Positions 22,001 to 34,261 of a DNA stretch of 64,000 nt are shown here, piece by piece; position 1 is the stretch's first letter; each line of letters begins with the position of its first letter. Below the pieces are notes generated by a model that did not search any database, was not told the DNA's origin, and saw nothing but the letters and a program-made list of their open reading frames with translations. The position numbers were made by a program, and so were the translations under genes. Source of the stretch: Bryum argenteum (lineage: Eukaryota; Streptophyta; Bryopsida; Bryales; Bryaceae); the NCBI GenBank assembly GCA_037043015.1, contig CM073323.1:18919758-18983757 (forward strand), written 5' to 3'.

Positions 22001-23600
22001 ATGAATGTGACAAGTACTTACCAATTTATGTCGTTCATGGCGTCTAGGAGGAGATTGCTTTCTCCACGAGCATCGAGAACGATGCGATCAATCGATATGT
22101 ACCAAGAAGGATCCATCTTGTGGTACCTTTCAATATGACGCATCCAAGCGGTAACCGGTGGTTACCTTCGTACACATAATAATACTTGCCACTCTGGTGT
22201 TGAAGATCGTGATCGAGACTTGAAAGATCGTCTCGAACTCTTCATTTGCAAACTTTCCACGGAGGATTTGTCCACACCGCATCTTCACAAGAACTCAGCT
22301 TTCTCTCTCCCTTTCCTATCGAAGGGAGAAACGTACATCACCCGATCGCCCTCCCGATAGCCTTTGTTGAACTCATTCTCCAACTTCCTCACGTCTTGTT
22401 CGAAATAGGACGAATCTTAGGATAGCATACGAGACGACACAAAGGAATTAGCATGCGAGACTTTTTAACGAGTTTTGAATCGAAACCGCGTTAATGATCG
22501 CAATGGAGTCACTTTTGTGAATCATTCTCATTTCATTTGCACTCCAATCGGGATCTTTGTCTTGAAGATGAGTTGGCATATGGACGATTCCAACATTGAC
22601 ACTCCCGGCAACGGAGTGTCTTCATCTTCGAAATAGTGTCCATCCATCATGTTCTTGCAACGCTTGAGGATGACGGTGAATTTCGGAAGGACAATCTTCC
22701 GGGACTCCACCGCAAAGGTTACCATCATTTGGGAGAGATTCACGATCGTGTTCATCTCTAACGCACGAGAGAGGTCGTGCGGGAAGGAAGAAGAGGCGGG
22801 GTGGTATTGTCATCTTCATCGGTATGGACTTGAGCTATGTTCATCCGGCATTATAGAAACCAAGTACAACACAACACGCAAAAAAATAAGAATGTGTGAA
22901 GTTAACAAAGCGATAAGATATAAGAAACACAACGACTTTATAATTAAGTTCATGATAAAGTCATCAAATCATCGACAATACAATTGAGTTGAGCGCAATT
23001 TTGCGGCAAGACGGGGAGAGCGTCTTGGGGTAACTCTTGCTAATGCATTTGCGTAAGTACGTCTAGCTTTGGCCTCATTTTGGTTAATTTGCATGTTAAC
23101 CGCTCGTGCAAACCGATCAACGTCAACACGTGAAGTGAGACGGACGGGGAGGCCGGAGGAGGAGTTTCGGTCATGAGAAGACAAAGGTATCACTAAACGA
23201 CGAGACTCTACTACAACCATGACATGATCTCTCAAAGTTGACAAATCGCTCTCGGCAAGATCGAAATCCTCCTCACGATGAACTTTCATCGCCGCTTCAA
23301 CGGATCCCGCAAAACCTCAAAAATCAAAGGTAAGTAATTTCCCAGTAAGCGAACACCAATATTGAACATTAACTTTCATATACCAAATAGTCATATGTAA
23401 TGGAACAATGAGTATGAAATTTCAAACTAGAAAAATTAAATGATGGCTACACTTGACCCAAGCAAACCAAGAACAACGCTCCACTTCAACCCCAAAAACA
23501 AAAAACAAAGCACTACTTCCACAAAGAAAACCAAGATCAGGCCTCAACTTAGCCGAAATTCACTAACTTTCAATCAAGTAAAAGAAAATGTTGAAAGATT

Positions 23601-24815
23601 GAAAATCACAAACGAGGTAGCCTCCCCCAGCCTTGCGTGGACGAGAGGCTGGCAGGCAGGGCTCCACTTCCCCGCAAAAGCCATCACCAGGACCAAGCAA
23701 GCTCACAGCAGGGCCCCTTCGTGCCAACATCTGCTTCCCCCGGGGGCTCAAGTCCGAGCAAGCATAATCGAGAGGATTCAAGGGCTCGACCTTGGTTCCA
23801 CATGCGCATCCCGAGAGGCTCAAGTCAAGCCAGCTCTCTTTGCGACGTGGTGTATCAAGGCGTGCCATCGTGCCAATACCGCCCGGGGCTCGAATTCCAT
23901 CAACCAATCTCAACAACGGGGCTTGACTTTGCCCGAGAAGAACAACACGGGGCTCTTGACCAAAAACGACCAACCCCCCTCCCGTCAAAGGTCTTTGCAC
24001 AAACTTCACAAAAGTGCCAAAAAACAGGATCGAAAATCACAAACGAGCTAGCCTCCCCCCTTTGCGTGGACGAAAGGTCGGGCAGGCAGCTCCGCACTTC
24101 CCGCAAAAGCCATCACCAGGACCAAGCAAGCTCACAAAGGGCCCCCTCGTGCCAACATCCGCTTCCCCGGGGCTCTCAAGTCCGAGCAAGCATAATCGAG
24201 AGGATTCAAGGGCTCGCCTCGGTTCCACATGCCGCATCCCGGGGCTCTCGAAGTCAAGCCGCTCTCTTTGCGACGTGGTGCTGGGCGTGCCATCGTGCCA
24301 ATACCGCCGCCCGGGGCTCGAATTCCATCAACCAATCTCAACAACGGGGCTTGACTTTGCCCGAGAAGAACAACACGGGGCTCTTCACCAAAACGACCAA
24401 CCCCCCCAAAGGTCTTTGCACAAACTTCACAAAAGTGCCAAAAACAGGATCGAAAATCACAAACGAGCTAGCCTCCCCAAACCTTGCGTGGACGAAAGGT
24501 GGCGGCGCGCCTCCACTTCCCCGCAAAGCCATCACTGGGACCAAGCAAGCTCACAACAGGCCCCTTCGTGCCAACATCCGCTTCCCAGGGGGGCTCAAGT
24601 CCGAGCAAGCATAATCGAGAGGATTCAAGGGCTCGGCCTTGGTTCCACATGCCGCATCCCGAGAGGCTCAAGTCAAGCCAGCTCTCTTTGAGACGTGGTG
24701 CTCGGGCGTGCCATCGTGCCAACAAGCGCCTCGAGGGCTCAAATTCAATCAACCATTGGCAAGAACGAGCTTGACTTCGCCCGAAAAACATCGGGAGGGC
24801 ACTCTCACATAACAT
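23601..24815. repeat. Three tandem copies of a ~425-bp unit
   Basis: Units start at 23601, 24032 and 24452 with GAAAATCACAAACGAG, giving periods of 431 and 420 bp; the third is shorter. Each unit contains phrases such as GGACCAAGCAAGCTCAC, CCGAGCAAGCATAATCGAG and GGCTCAAGTC. The 325-codon plus-strand open frame across it is a product of the repeat, not a gene. It lies just upstream of the methyltransferase-like relic, possibly in an intron or promoter region. Confidence 0.85.
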
Positions 24816-24978
24816 TCAATTCATGCACCCTCCCACTCATTTCACATCCGACCATCTAAGCTCTCGCTACCACTCGATCATCATCCTGGAGCAAACCGAT
24901 TCATGCAAAAAGGTCCAATGCGATCCAAAGACTTCTAAGCTCGAAGTCAAGCCAGCAAATGACCCAATTTCAAGGATT

Positions 24979-25248
24979 CTAGATTTCCATACTCACCTTC
25001 AAGCGGTTAAAGTAGAAAGCTTCCAATTCGGCCCGCGTTTTGATTGCATCTCGTTTTGATGGACAACTATGTGATCTGTAATACTCCGTGTAAAACTCCG
25101 CGAACAAGTCGGACTCTGACGATTGCGTACTCACATTTTCCAGATCCAACTCGACGTGCTCTTCTTCTAGCCGATTCGTTACTTCATCTTGTTCACGCAT
25201 TCGCGCCATTCCTCTCTGCACTTCTGCTACTGCACCTCCTTCCTCCAA
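24979..25248 (-). CDS. Possible first exon of a minus-strand gene
   Basis: An 89-codon frame starting MEEGGAVAEVQRG and reading through ESDLFAEFYTEYYR to AELEAFYFNRLK. There a strong donor (AAG|GTGAGT) follows, so the coding part probably ends near 24996. Composition is acidic and protein-like. It could be the first exon of copy A, with the 425-bp repeats as its intron, but the frame does not join cleanly to the block at 23289 by the acceptor I can see. No family recognised. Copy B has no counterpart because it is cut at its 5' side. Confidence 0.35.
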   Translation of the reverse strand: MEEGGAVAEVQRGMARMREQDEVTNRLEEEHVELDLENVSTQSSESDLFAEFYTEYYRSHSCPSKRDAIKTRAELEAFYFNRLKVSMEI

Positions 25249-25639
25249 CCCTAACTGGAAATTGATGAAACACCCTCACTTCAGAAGGAAAGAGAGGCCC
25301 TGAACGTTCATTGTTCTTATCGTGATTGATGACGTCCACTCAATTGCTATTGTTAAATATAGCTACCTCTCTGACAAAGCTGGATTCTATTATGAGTGGG
25401 ACAATTTCTCTTCCAAGGCTTTTTCTCAACTACCTGACACTTTCTAGAAATATAATCCTGCCGAGCTGTTAACTTCGCGTACCCAACCGAATCGGCTGGA
25501 ACAATTTAATGCAAGGTTCTAGCAATGGCGGCGATGTATGGGGACCTGAGGCTGCCATAGTCACGCAAAAACACCGCCGCGGAGAAGTCTGCGGATCGCG
25601 AATGCGGACCTCGCGAGGAATCATCGAACTGGCGTGCGT

Positions 25640-26065
25640 GGCCTGCTCGGCGGGGAAGCATGATGTTCGGGCGGGTACCATGGCCTCATCGGACATCGGG
25701 CGGGTACCATGGCCTCATCGGACATCGGGCGGGTACCATCGAATAGCGGACATCGGGCGGATACCATGGAAGATCCGACATCGGGCGGTTACCATGGGGA
25801 CGGGACATCGTTCGGATCGAAGGGGACCCGCATCGGGCGTATATATTCGGAAGGACATGTGGCGGATACCATGTGGACGGACGTCGGGCGGATACTTAGG
25901 CGGACATCGCGGATAACATGGGGACGATCATCGTGCGGATATTATGGGGATGGTCAATGGGCGGATACCACCAAGACGGACATCGGGCGTATACCATCAA
26001 GACGGACATCGGGCGGATACGATGGGGACGGACATGGGGCGGATAACCTTGGGACAATACCTCTT
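25640..26065. repeat. ~27-bp GC-rich minisatellite
   Basis: About fifteen degenerate units of the form CGGACATCGGGCGGATACCA plus TGGGGA. The array produces open frames coding GGY/DIG-type repeat peptides on the plus strand; these are not credible genes. It sits between the two divergent genes of the MULE-like element. Confidence 0.85.
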
Positions 26066-26380
26066 TATTAAATTTTCTAGTACAACACTATGTCTCCAAT
26101 GAATTCATAAACACAATGTACTGTATTTTTATTACCGCACTTAGGTTGTACACTTAATATAAATATGAATAAAATGTATGACACCAAGAGATCATGACAC
26201 TCGTTAATATTTTTCCAGAAAGTCCTAATATTTGCATCCATCTCTCATACATTTGAATACGCAAGTTATGTGAATTTGAATTACGCTTGTTACGTATTAT
26301 TTGCGATCTTACGACATATATTACTCGAGTCCTATGTCCTTATATATCAAGTATCTATATCATGTCAAAATTGAACTACG

Positions 26381-27103
26381 TCATATCAAGAAAGAACTCT
26401 CGTTGACTGTATACTTAACCAGCCCTACGTCCTCCCAGTAAACCAAGAAGTAAGGTTTATCATGTACCTCCTCTACTTCTTCGACGCTTGTCTCAAAACC
26501 ATCCGCTACCTCATACTGTGTCCCCTGCTGACAAGTGGCTTCAGCTCCCTCACCGATTTGAGTGACTCTCTTCTCTTCAAAAGATGCTACTTCATCTCCT
26601 GATCCATCGTCTACCTCTTCCAATCCTACACGATCCTGAAGACAACCCATTTTGTAATTAATCCATATATGTATTTAGGAATATGTTGACCTTTACAAAT
26701 ATTTACATAATTGTATCATAGAAAACTTTAGTACCTCATGCGTAGATTCCACACCTCCATCGTCATGCCCATCCACGCAAAGAGTATCAGTAGACGTCTT
26801 GAACTGCCTGCTACGCCCATCGTCCTCCTCTTCTTCACCTTCGTCCGTCCCCACACTGAACACTCACCGAGGTTGAGCGAGCGCATCTTGATAGTCCGCC
26901 TGAATGGCGGTAGCACATCATCGTCGATCAGTAAATCGTACCCGTCTGGCTCCCGATCATCGCCGCTTGAGCTTCTTTCATCACGCTTCCGCATAGCACT
27001 ACGCCTCTGTGCTTTAGAGTTAGTGAACTTCGTACCACCCCTCCGCTTCTTCTTTCTCTGACCTATTTCCTTTCCTCTATCACTACCGCTAGCGATTTCA
27101 TCC
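26381..27103 (-). CDS. Short acidic two-exon gene, unknown function
   Basis: Starts at 27103 (MDEIASGSDRGKEIGQRKKK), with a basic nuclear-localisation-like stretch RKKKRRGG. Exon 1 runs to about 26735, where a donor follows THE (GAG|GTACTAAAG). Exon 2 begins after TTGTCTTCAG at about 26640, reads DRVGLEEVDDGSGDEVASFEE and ends PYFLVYWEDVG...ESSFLI with a stop at 26381. One frame change near 26860 is needed to keep the acidic reading (GTDEGEEEEDDGR), so it may be a pseudogene or have a tiny extra intron. The ending YFLVYWEDVG vaguely recalls a chromodomain but is too short to call. Confidence 0.4.
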
Positions 27104-28285
27104 ATGCTGCCTGCAATGAGATAACTTATCACTCGTCTCACATACCGAGTCCAAAACTTCTCTATGCATATGAAGTTGTCGAACCCTAATTCTCAACTCC
27201 ATTATATAAGTTGCTCCATGCGGCTACGATACCCTAATCACCCAACGCGTATTCCCTAATTCCCGCCATCATGGTGTCTGACAATTCAAAATAAGCTAAC
27301 TTCCGACCGCATCTATTATCCAACTAAACCTCGACAATGACTCGCCGCCACTTTACCGTCTACCCATACTTTTTTAATCGTGGAATCCAATATTTTTAAT
27401 CGTTTGTATTTAATGCGCTTTTCTCGATTCATATTATTTAAGTATTTTAAGTAAAGTGCTTTAAAATCATCATCTTTGACGATTAAGAGTATCCGATATC
27501 TGGACTTTTTATTATAAGAAATAACGTTTGATATGTATTCAATACGTGCACGCAAACACCGTACACCAATGTCTCATATTTGAACATCCGAAACGCACTG
27601 AGACTCTCTTTCTCCGCACACTTGTTGATGTTGTCTTCTTCCCCTACGCCTATCATGGCATCCTCTACTCCCTTACCTCCCCCGCGCGGGCGTCATTGCC
27701 ATTAGGTCCAAGACTTAAGTCCTCCCATCCGCATTCCTCAGGGGTGGACGGAGTGGTCAAGTCACTCCGTCTTGGCTAGCAATTCGTTTCGGTTTTGATG
27801 AGTCATCTCTTTGGTTAGAGAAACATGTCATGGATCCAAACACTAATCTTGTCCAAGATTTCCGCGTGCTTGTCGAACCAAATACCTAGACAAGAATTGT
27901 AGAATATATAAGCTACAAATGACAAGATCGATCGGTATCGTTCGGCATGACAGAACCTGTCATGAACGCCTCCACCGTCCTCCTCACTCCTCGTAGTTCT
28001 TCTACCATCTCCACAGCTTGTTCCGATTCTTGCTCGTGTCAAGGTCGAACCCGGACTCAAGTCCGAATCGATATTTCGATTCATCCGACGATGAAAGAAA
28101 AGCGTCCATGCGATCCGTCGACTATCATCGAATCGCATCCACCCTCGTCCTGCAGTTACGAACGCGATCGCAGAGAACCACCCCCCTTCCTCTTCCCGCG
28201 TCCAAAGTCGTAAAAACCAAAAACATTCTTTCCTCTCTTCGTAGACTTGGTAGTATGTCTCGCAACAAAACTATCCTCAAAAAAT
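27104..28285. other. Upstream region of the SWIM transposase
   Basis: No firm gene. A 9-bp hairpin (ACGGAGTGG, then TCACTCCGT with one mismatch) is at about 27749-27771. An open frame in 28018-28287 (ending MSRNKTILKK) may be the N-terminal part of the transposase in a shifted frame. Confidence 0.4.
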
Positions 28286-31200
28286 AGATTTCCATTCCAT
28301 TCGTACTCACAACGTCTCTTTCCTGCCTCCCACTTTCAACGGTGATGTCCTCTATGTTCTCCCTCCCGTTGTACCAACCACTGCTGTCAAGGTAGCCAAA
28401 TCTATGGAAGGGATGGACAAAAGATACGACGGTCATGTGTGGACCAGGACAATGACTACTAACATTAGTAACAACCTCGGTTTGTCTTTCCGCTACTCTA
28501 ATTGTGTTGGTCATCTTCAATGCCACAATGGGAATTGCGGCTACTTACTACGGCCTGACCGCAGAGCGGGTGAATGAGGTGGAGTTCGAGGGCTTTACTA
28601 AGGACCCCTTCCCGATCGGCCACGCGCCTCCTCCTTCCTCAACACTAGTCTGTAAGATCTGCAAAGAACCTCCCGTTTGTGTTGCTGTATGCCCTTCTAA
28701 AATATTCTACATATTTGGAGATGAGAGTCAAGAGCGGGCGTGTGTGCATATCGGTACCTACGAACATCCTGTCAAAAAGTCGGAGATTACGAGATGTGCA
28801 CGTAAAATAATTGATGAGTTAATAGAGGAGCACGTAGAACGTAACCCACAAGCTACAACGTCCAAAATAGTCATGGAGGCTAGCAAGGACTTACTCGAAA
28901 CTTACTTCTCCGTGAAGAAGGTGACCTGTAACCTCCAAGCTCACCCTCCGGGAGCTAGAACCTATCTTCGATCAATGTAAAGAGTTGAACTCTCCCAGGC
29001 GTCGTAATCGTATTACCACTTTTAAGCACTTGCGCAGAGATACGGTGTCCTCGATGGGATCACCAAACTTCGAGGCCTCGGCAATCGGGCTTACATCCAA
29101 CGTAACCGGTTCCCGGGCCAAGGAGATGAAGGTGACAAAGTTTTCATTTTCAAGATGTCCGAGGTCGGCCCGGAAGGTGTTGACCTTGTTCGTCGATCAC
29201 GATCCGGAGGCGACAGTCCCACGCGTGGTTAATGTTCGACCACGTCAAGCGTGTCAAGAATCGACCTCCATGGCGTGCCACGTTTATGACTCAAAAATCG
29301 CCGCATTCTAACTATTGCATGTCGTGATTTCCGATCAAGACGGAGAAGCTCAAATCGTCTTCTGGAAGAACCTAAACCACGTCATGGGCAGGAACGGGGT
29401 GGAAGCGCCGCAGTTTCAAGGGTTCATGGCCGACAGTGCGCAAGCCAACTGGAACGCTGTGCGGATCATTTACGGCTCCGGTGACCCTAAAGTCCCTATG
29501 GAAGGCCGCGAACGAACTTGCTACTTCCATTGGACGCAATCCCTAGAGAAACACACCAAACAATACATCGTGCACGAGCTGCAAGATCAACATCGACATC
29601 TTTGTAAGCAATACAAGGATGCACGCACCATGGCTGAGGCGGAGACAAGATACTGGGCGATCCGAGCGTGGTGGGCGTCGGCGCAGGCCACCTCGGAAGT
29701 TGGATTAGGTCACCTTGAACACTGGCTGGCATTCTGGCACTTCCGATACAGACAATGGGGTGGCTTCATGGAACTAGTGAGTCCGCAGCCACTATACAAT
29801 TATGTTCACGTGCGTTTATGTCATGGAAATCCGCAAATTTTATTTACTTTTTTATCATAGAGTATTTATTTTTACGATTACTGTAACAACATTTTAAAAT
29901 ATTTAAACTTTTAAAAAATCTATTTTTAGATCAGCCTTTCGGTGACGAAAGTCTAACAACTCTGGATATCTTGACCAAGTTTTTTTGTTACTAAGTTAAA
30001 TGTCTTTGCACATTACAGGAAAATAAATATTCGGCAGAAGAGCTGGCGGAGATGCCTTCATGTAACCTTGCGGAATCTATCCATAACAAATGGTTGCAAG
30101 CGTCCGGCAACAAGGGTGGGGACTTGTACGTTGCAGCTGTTGATGATTATGTTCGTGCTTTCCTCCAAGTTGTCGGTTACCACGACTTCAACGGAGGTGG
30201 CAAGGGTGGTAGTGGACCAACATCTGAAGAATCACATTGCTTCGTCTTGCCCATAAAGCTTCACGAATCAAGCGATCCATCGAGCCTCACAAAGCAAAGG
30301 TGTCGACTATCCAGAGCCGAGAAGATTTGTACCGAGACGCCCACCTTGAGGGGCCGAGGTGTTCGGATCCAAGAAACGTAAGGGCGATGTTCCGATTGGG
30401 CCGATGATGAAACGCACACGACTGACACCGTGAGCTACTCACGTCCCGAATTGGGAGAAGGGTTACCCGAGCCTTGGGCGAAAATCGAGTACTATCCATG
30501 AAGAGGATGAAGTTGAGGAGCCACCGACATTTCCATCCACTTTTCTTGGACCTAGTATTGAACGTGTGACCATTGCTTCGGAGACTAAAGTTGACGAAAG
30601 GTTGTGGCACATTGCCCGTTTGAGGAGAGAATTTCGCCAAGGCTTGTTGGGGTATCATGCGAAAGAGTAAAAAAGATGTGACTCACGAATTATTCGAAGG
30701 GGAAGGCGACCGCGGCTCAACTTACACCGGAGTATGGCAACGCCCTCAAGAGGGGCCAAGAAAAATTGATCGATTCTTCTTTTTTTTTGTGCGGATGATA
30801 TTGTGGTGTGTGAAGGGTCATCGTCGCAAGTGGATTGAGCCATTCTCTCAAAGCGAGGATAGACCCCCTATTCCTTCAATATGGCCTGTTAAGATAGGGA
30901 CTAACCTCACACGAGATGAAATAGAGGCGTTGGAGAATGCGGGCTTTCGACTACCACAAAAAGAATGACTTCCTACGAACCGTACTTTCAATAATGCTGC
31001 CCCACCAAGAAACTTGTCCCATATTCTTGTCCCGGAGAAGCCGGACGTGTTCCCGAGGTCAAGAAGATCGAAGAACATGAAACGCATTGCGGCGATGACT
31101 TCAAAGCACATGAAGAATATTGAGTCCGCCACCTCAATGCGGGCCAAAATTAAAGGTAAACCATGATCCCGCAGACCAGTTTTGGGTGTATCGTAGACTT

Positions 31201-31399
31201 GGAGTCGGATTCGGATGCGCTTTATAGACTATCAATTAGTAAATTCCCGGATTGCTCATGCCCGGTGTTCAAGAAAACAATCTCTTCGTTAGGACGGAGA
31301 GATCCATACCGACCTTGCAAGCACCTATACTACATCACGGTATTGGTTTGCAAATTTGATCCGGATGCGGAACCTCTTCATCCACGCGGCCACTCTTAG
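28286..31399 (+). pseudogene. MULE-like transposase with SWIM zinc finger
   Basis: Blocks in order: FLPPTFNGDVLYVLPP (28321); a cysteine block NCVGHLQCHNGNCGYLL (about 28502-28555); FKMSEVGPEGVDLVRR (29150); the catalytic-core-like block GFMADSAQANWNAVRIIYG with its aspartate near 29431, then RTCYFHWTQSLEKH (29515); an intron with GTGAGT at 29777 and CAG at 30018; SCNLAESIHNKWLQ (30056); and a SWIM motif, C-S-C at 31253-31261 and C-K-H at 31318-31326. SWIM fingers are usual at the C-terminus of MULE transposases. Stops and frame changes near 28577, 28980, 29300 and 30380 make it dead. It faces the right end of the flanking element, opposite to the methyltransferase-like gene. Confidence 0.65.
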
Positions 31400-31639
31400 T
31401 TTCAATGAGGTGAAGAAGATTCTGGAGGGAGGAATCCTAGACCATGCTCTGATTAGAATGCCTTATATCTCCTCATCTACGTACGCTATATGTTACTATT
31501 ACGATTGGGTGCTCCACACTACATGTGATATTTTTTTCAAATCTTACTAAAACTTATTATACCATTACATACATGTACAAAAAACCTTGCCAATTTGTCT
31601 AACTCAAAGTACTACTCACTTAGAAATATTACCTTAGAA

Positions 31640-31931
31640 ACCTCTTAACATTTAAAAATTTGTGATTTGCTGTCGAGTTTTGCCGCTCAAGTCTCACAAA
31701 ATTCAGGGAATTTCAGCCTTATTTCCACGGGTTTGGGTCACTAAATCCACGGTTATAAGTCTAGAATATTCAAATATTCTTGAGAATATTCGAAAATTAT
31801 TCTCAATTTTTTTTGAAAAAACTATTTTTAGAAATATTTTTGCTAAAATACAAACTCCCCACTAAAAATTCAAAACCTTACCGCTCACCGCTCACCGCTC
31901 AACGCTCAACGCTCACACGGTAGCAACGTCC
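31640..31931 (+). repeat. Right terminal region of the MULE-like element
   Basis: It contains CCACGGGTTTGGGTCACTAAA (31727), then AT-rich DNA, then CTTACCGCTCACCGCTC and CAACGCTCAACGCTCACAC ending near 31916. It is the inverted counterpart of 7479-7525. The last bases (GGTAGCAACGTCC) differ from the left end. Confidence 0.65.
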
Positions 31932-31942
31932 AGCAGGAAATG
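31932..31942. repeat. Right target-site duplication
   Basis: AGCAGGAAATG, an exact copy of 7460-7470. Confidence 0.75.
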
Positions 31943-33873
31943 AGGTAAAGAGGGGACACGCACACAACTCCTTGCAAGATATTACCTAATTTTCTAGAAT
32001 TAAAGACTTTGGCCTAAAAGCCCGGATTAGTATAATAAAGTAGGTCTGAGGAAACTAAACCTTGCGGGAATAGCTTCGTGCAAGTGTAAACCGTATCGAC
32101 GATTCACATGCCGCAAACTGCAATCTTCGTACCCGAGGTGTGATGCTCTCCTTCCACATGACAATCTTGTTGGAGGTGTCATTGATTGGCTTCGGAATGC
32201 CCAGAAGACGCCACATGCACTACATGTTGTTGTTCAGAACCGCCCTCGACAATTGCTTATGGTAAGTAAAACCGCTTCTTCAAGTCTGTTGTCCAAACCC
32301 TGTCAAACTACTTTCGAGTAATGACATCGTCCTCGCCAATGTGAGAGGCACTAAAAATGCTTCTTTTCATCGGATCCTCGAATAAATACATATTATTTCT
32401 CTCTTTCTTTAGATCAAGCATTAACTGTTTTGAAATTCTCCTGATATGTGGACGAATACAACTCCGCGTACAAACGTTAAGTTAAATATTTAGTTGTTAT
32501 CGATCAACAAGGGCCTGCAACAACTTGTTCCGCGCCCTCAAGTCTTGCATTTGTTGTTAGAGCATCCTCATCATAGCTTGCTTACTCTTCAGTAAACGAC
32601 TGGAGGGAGTAAGAAAGATATAAGCGAGAAATCTTAAAATGGTGAATGATGATTGGGTAAGTGAACGATGATTTGATGAGTGCGCAAATGATTAATATGA
32701 TTTCACTTTAAAGAGTGGTTAGACAAAGATCGTGTTTGACAATCGAATTGAGCTAGAAATTGAGTTTATTGCAACACACTTGATGACGAGGATATTTTTG
32801 CAATTTGAGAATAAAAGAATGTGATTAAAAGAGCAAGTGATGCGGTAAAATGCTAAAATCGTTAATGTATTCGATTTTTTATGCAGTTTTTTTATCTCTA
32901 CTTTGATTTTCTTGCATGTTATTTATGGAGTTCGTGAAGAAATATTAACATTCGGCAATTTTTTTGAATCCCAAGCTCTTACAGAAACTACTGTCATAAA
33001 ATAAGTAAATATTCTAGACAATATTTCATACATAAAAATACTTAACTCAGTCAAATAATCAAATATATTATAAGATTTTTTTTTGAGGCTTTAAATGATT
33101 TCACATGTACTGACTGTTATCGGTAATGTTCTTAAATTCAATTTATTTGTAACAAGAGATTTATGGCTCATTTCTTAAATCTGGGGATAAAATTAGTTGG
33201 TTAAATTCTGTTACTTATTGAGTAATCTTAATTGATGTGCGCCGTGGCTTAAGTCATTTTGTTAAGATCACCCTCTTCACCTCCTATAAAATTCCTGCCC
33301 CTTCAAAAACTTTTACTTCGTCCTTATTCATTTATTGTAGACTATATAGTTAACTTCTCAAAGTTTTGAAAAAAAAGACATTGAGAATCGCATCCTCAAT
33401 AAGAATCGCATCCTCAATGAGAATCGCATCCTCAAAGATAATTGCTCCAATCTCATCCTCGCGAATAATCATCACCAAAATATCAGCTTCTCGAAGACGC
33501 AAATTGCTCGTTGTACGCACGCATTGTAATTTCAGTTTTTTTCTTCAATCTGTGCACGACAAAAACCTTCATGTTTGTAACCATCGAATATCTACGCTTA
33601 CGAAACTCCTCGAACATGCATGTTACTTTCAACGAAAGCTTCTATCGACGTCGCTACTGGAGATTCTAATAGCTAACCAAGTCGAATAGTTGTTGGTACG
33701 TTGAGTTTCAGTCAACGGAATTGAGCATTCTGAAATCCGGCCGCCTTGTGGAAACTTTTTTGCGTAGATCTAGAAGCTCTAAGTGTGAGTGTAGATCTAT
33801 CATTGTAAATGAGGTGCTAGAGGATTTCCAAGTCATTTCTTTATGAGTCAGAAAGCACAAGAAACGCAAGACG
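31943..33873. other. Intergenic DNA with a degenerate coding trace
   Basis: Mostly AT-rich. On the minus strand 32600-32100 gives broken peptide stretches (DLRARNKLLQALVD, LYAELYSSTYQENFKTVNA, FEDPMKRSIFSASHIGEDD) separated by stops. It may be an old transposase or gene fragment that I cannot name. 33366-33480 has short repeats of AGAATCGCATCCTCAA. Confidence 0.35.
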
Positions 33874-34261
33874 TAACACTACTAGAAAACTGTGACCGAA
33901 TCAACATAAAATCAACTGATTTTTGTTGTTTGGGGCACTGCATTGACCGAATTCACTGATTTTTTGAGCTTTTTGTAAAAATCAACAGTTTGATTTTTGA
34001 GCTTTTTGTCAATATATTTTGTTGATTTAAGTAGTGTAATGACCGAATCAACAAAATTGCATCAAATGTGGAATCTTTTGAAATCTTTTTGAAATCTTAG
34101 GAAATAATTTTGAAATCTTTTTGGAATCTTTCAGAATCTTTGGAATCTTTGGGAATCTTTGAGAAACTTTTGAATCTTTTTCTGACATTGATTAAAATGC
34201 AAAATGAAAAACGAAGATGTTTTGGGGCATCCTCACTTCTTCAAAAGAAATAGAATTCAAA

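Larger units (their letters stand above)
14752..23289 (-). pseudogene. Amino-methyltransferase-like multi-exon gene, copy A
   Basis: Read right to left: an N-terminal block ending RSPRLAAKL (23289-22969); a conserved middle region (HLQDKDPDWSANEM near 22570, EHDHVE near 21930, LAKASDEAEASYYAT near 21640, DMTIDRLQMVATTNVHFDY near 21310); an acidic linker (MEIDNDDDDED near 20480); then the catalytic-like part. That part has DLLYADVPENLP at about 19818-19783, the block FHIKVFVRKSF (19430), GIVFDG (about 19180) and the C-terminal block LPSYAERIAQEF...EADQCDQHF (14920-14760). The order, a DPPY-like motif before the FxGxG-like motif, is that of permuted N6-adenine/N4-cytosine methyltransferases. 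Introns fall at the same places as in copy B. Frameshifts, the 3.8-kb insertion after GASVIAC and the Helitron downstream make it non-functional. The function is inferred from motifs only. Confidence 0.6.
7471..31931. mobile_element. Large MULE-like element with methyltransferase-like cargo
   Basis: The ends are inverted: GTGTGAGCGTTGAGCGG followed by GAGCGGT units on the left, and the reverse complement (CCGCTCACCGCTCAACGCTCAACGCTCACAC) on the right. An exact 11-bp direct repeat flanks them. Similarity between the ends continues weakly for roughly 200 bp (for example CCCAAAACCGTGGACATA against CCCAAACCCGTGGAAATA). Inside are two divergent gene relics: a minus-strand methyltransferase-like gene running to the left end and a plus-strand SWIM transposase running to the right end. 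Tandem repeats and a short acidic gene lie between them. Removing the nested Helitron and the GC-rich insertion leaves about 14 kb. The outermost 15-20 bp of the right end have diverged, so the exact boundary there is an inference. Confidence 0.65.

Noticed and set aside
23637..24614. 325-codon plus-strand open frame
   Set aside because: It lies wholly in the three-unit tandem array and encodes the repeat; other frames stay open for the same reason.
25509..26071. Gly-rich open frames
   Set aside because: Product of the 27-bp minisatellite.
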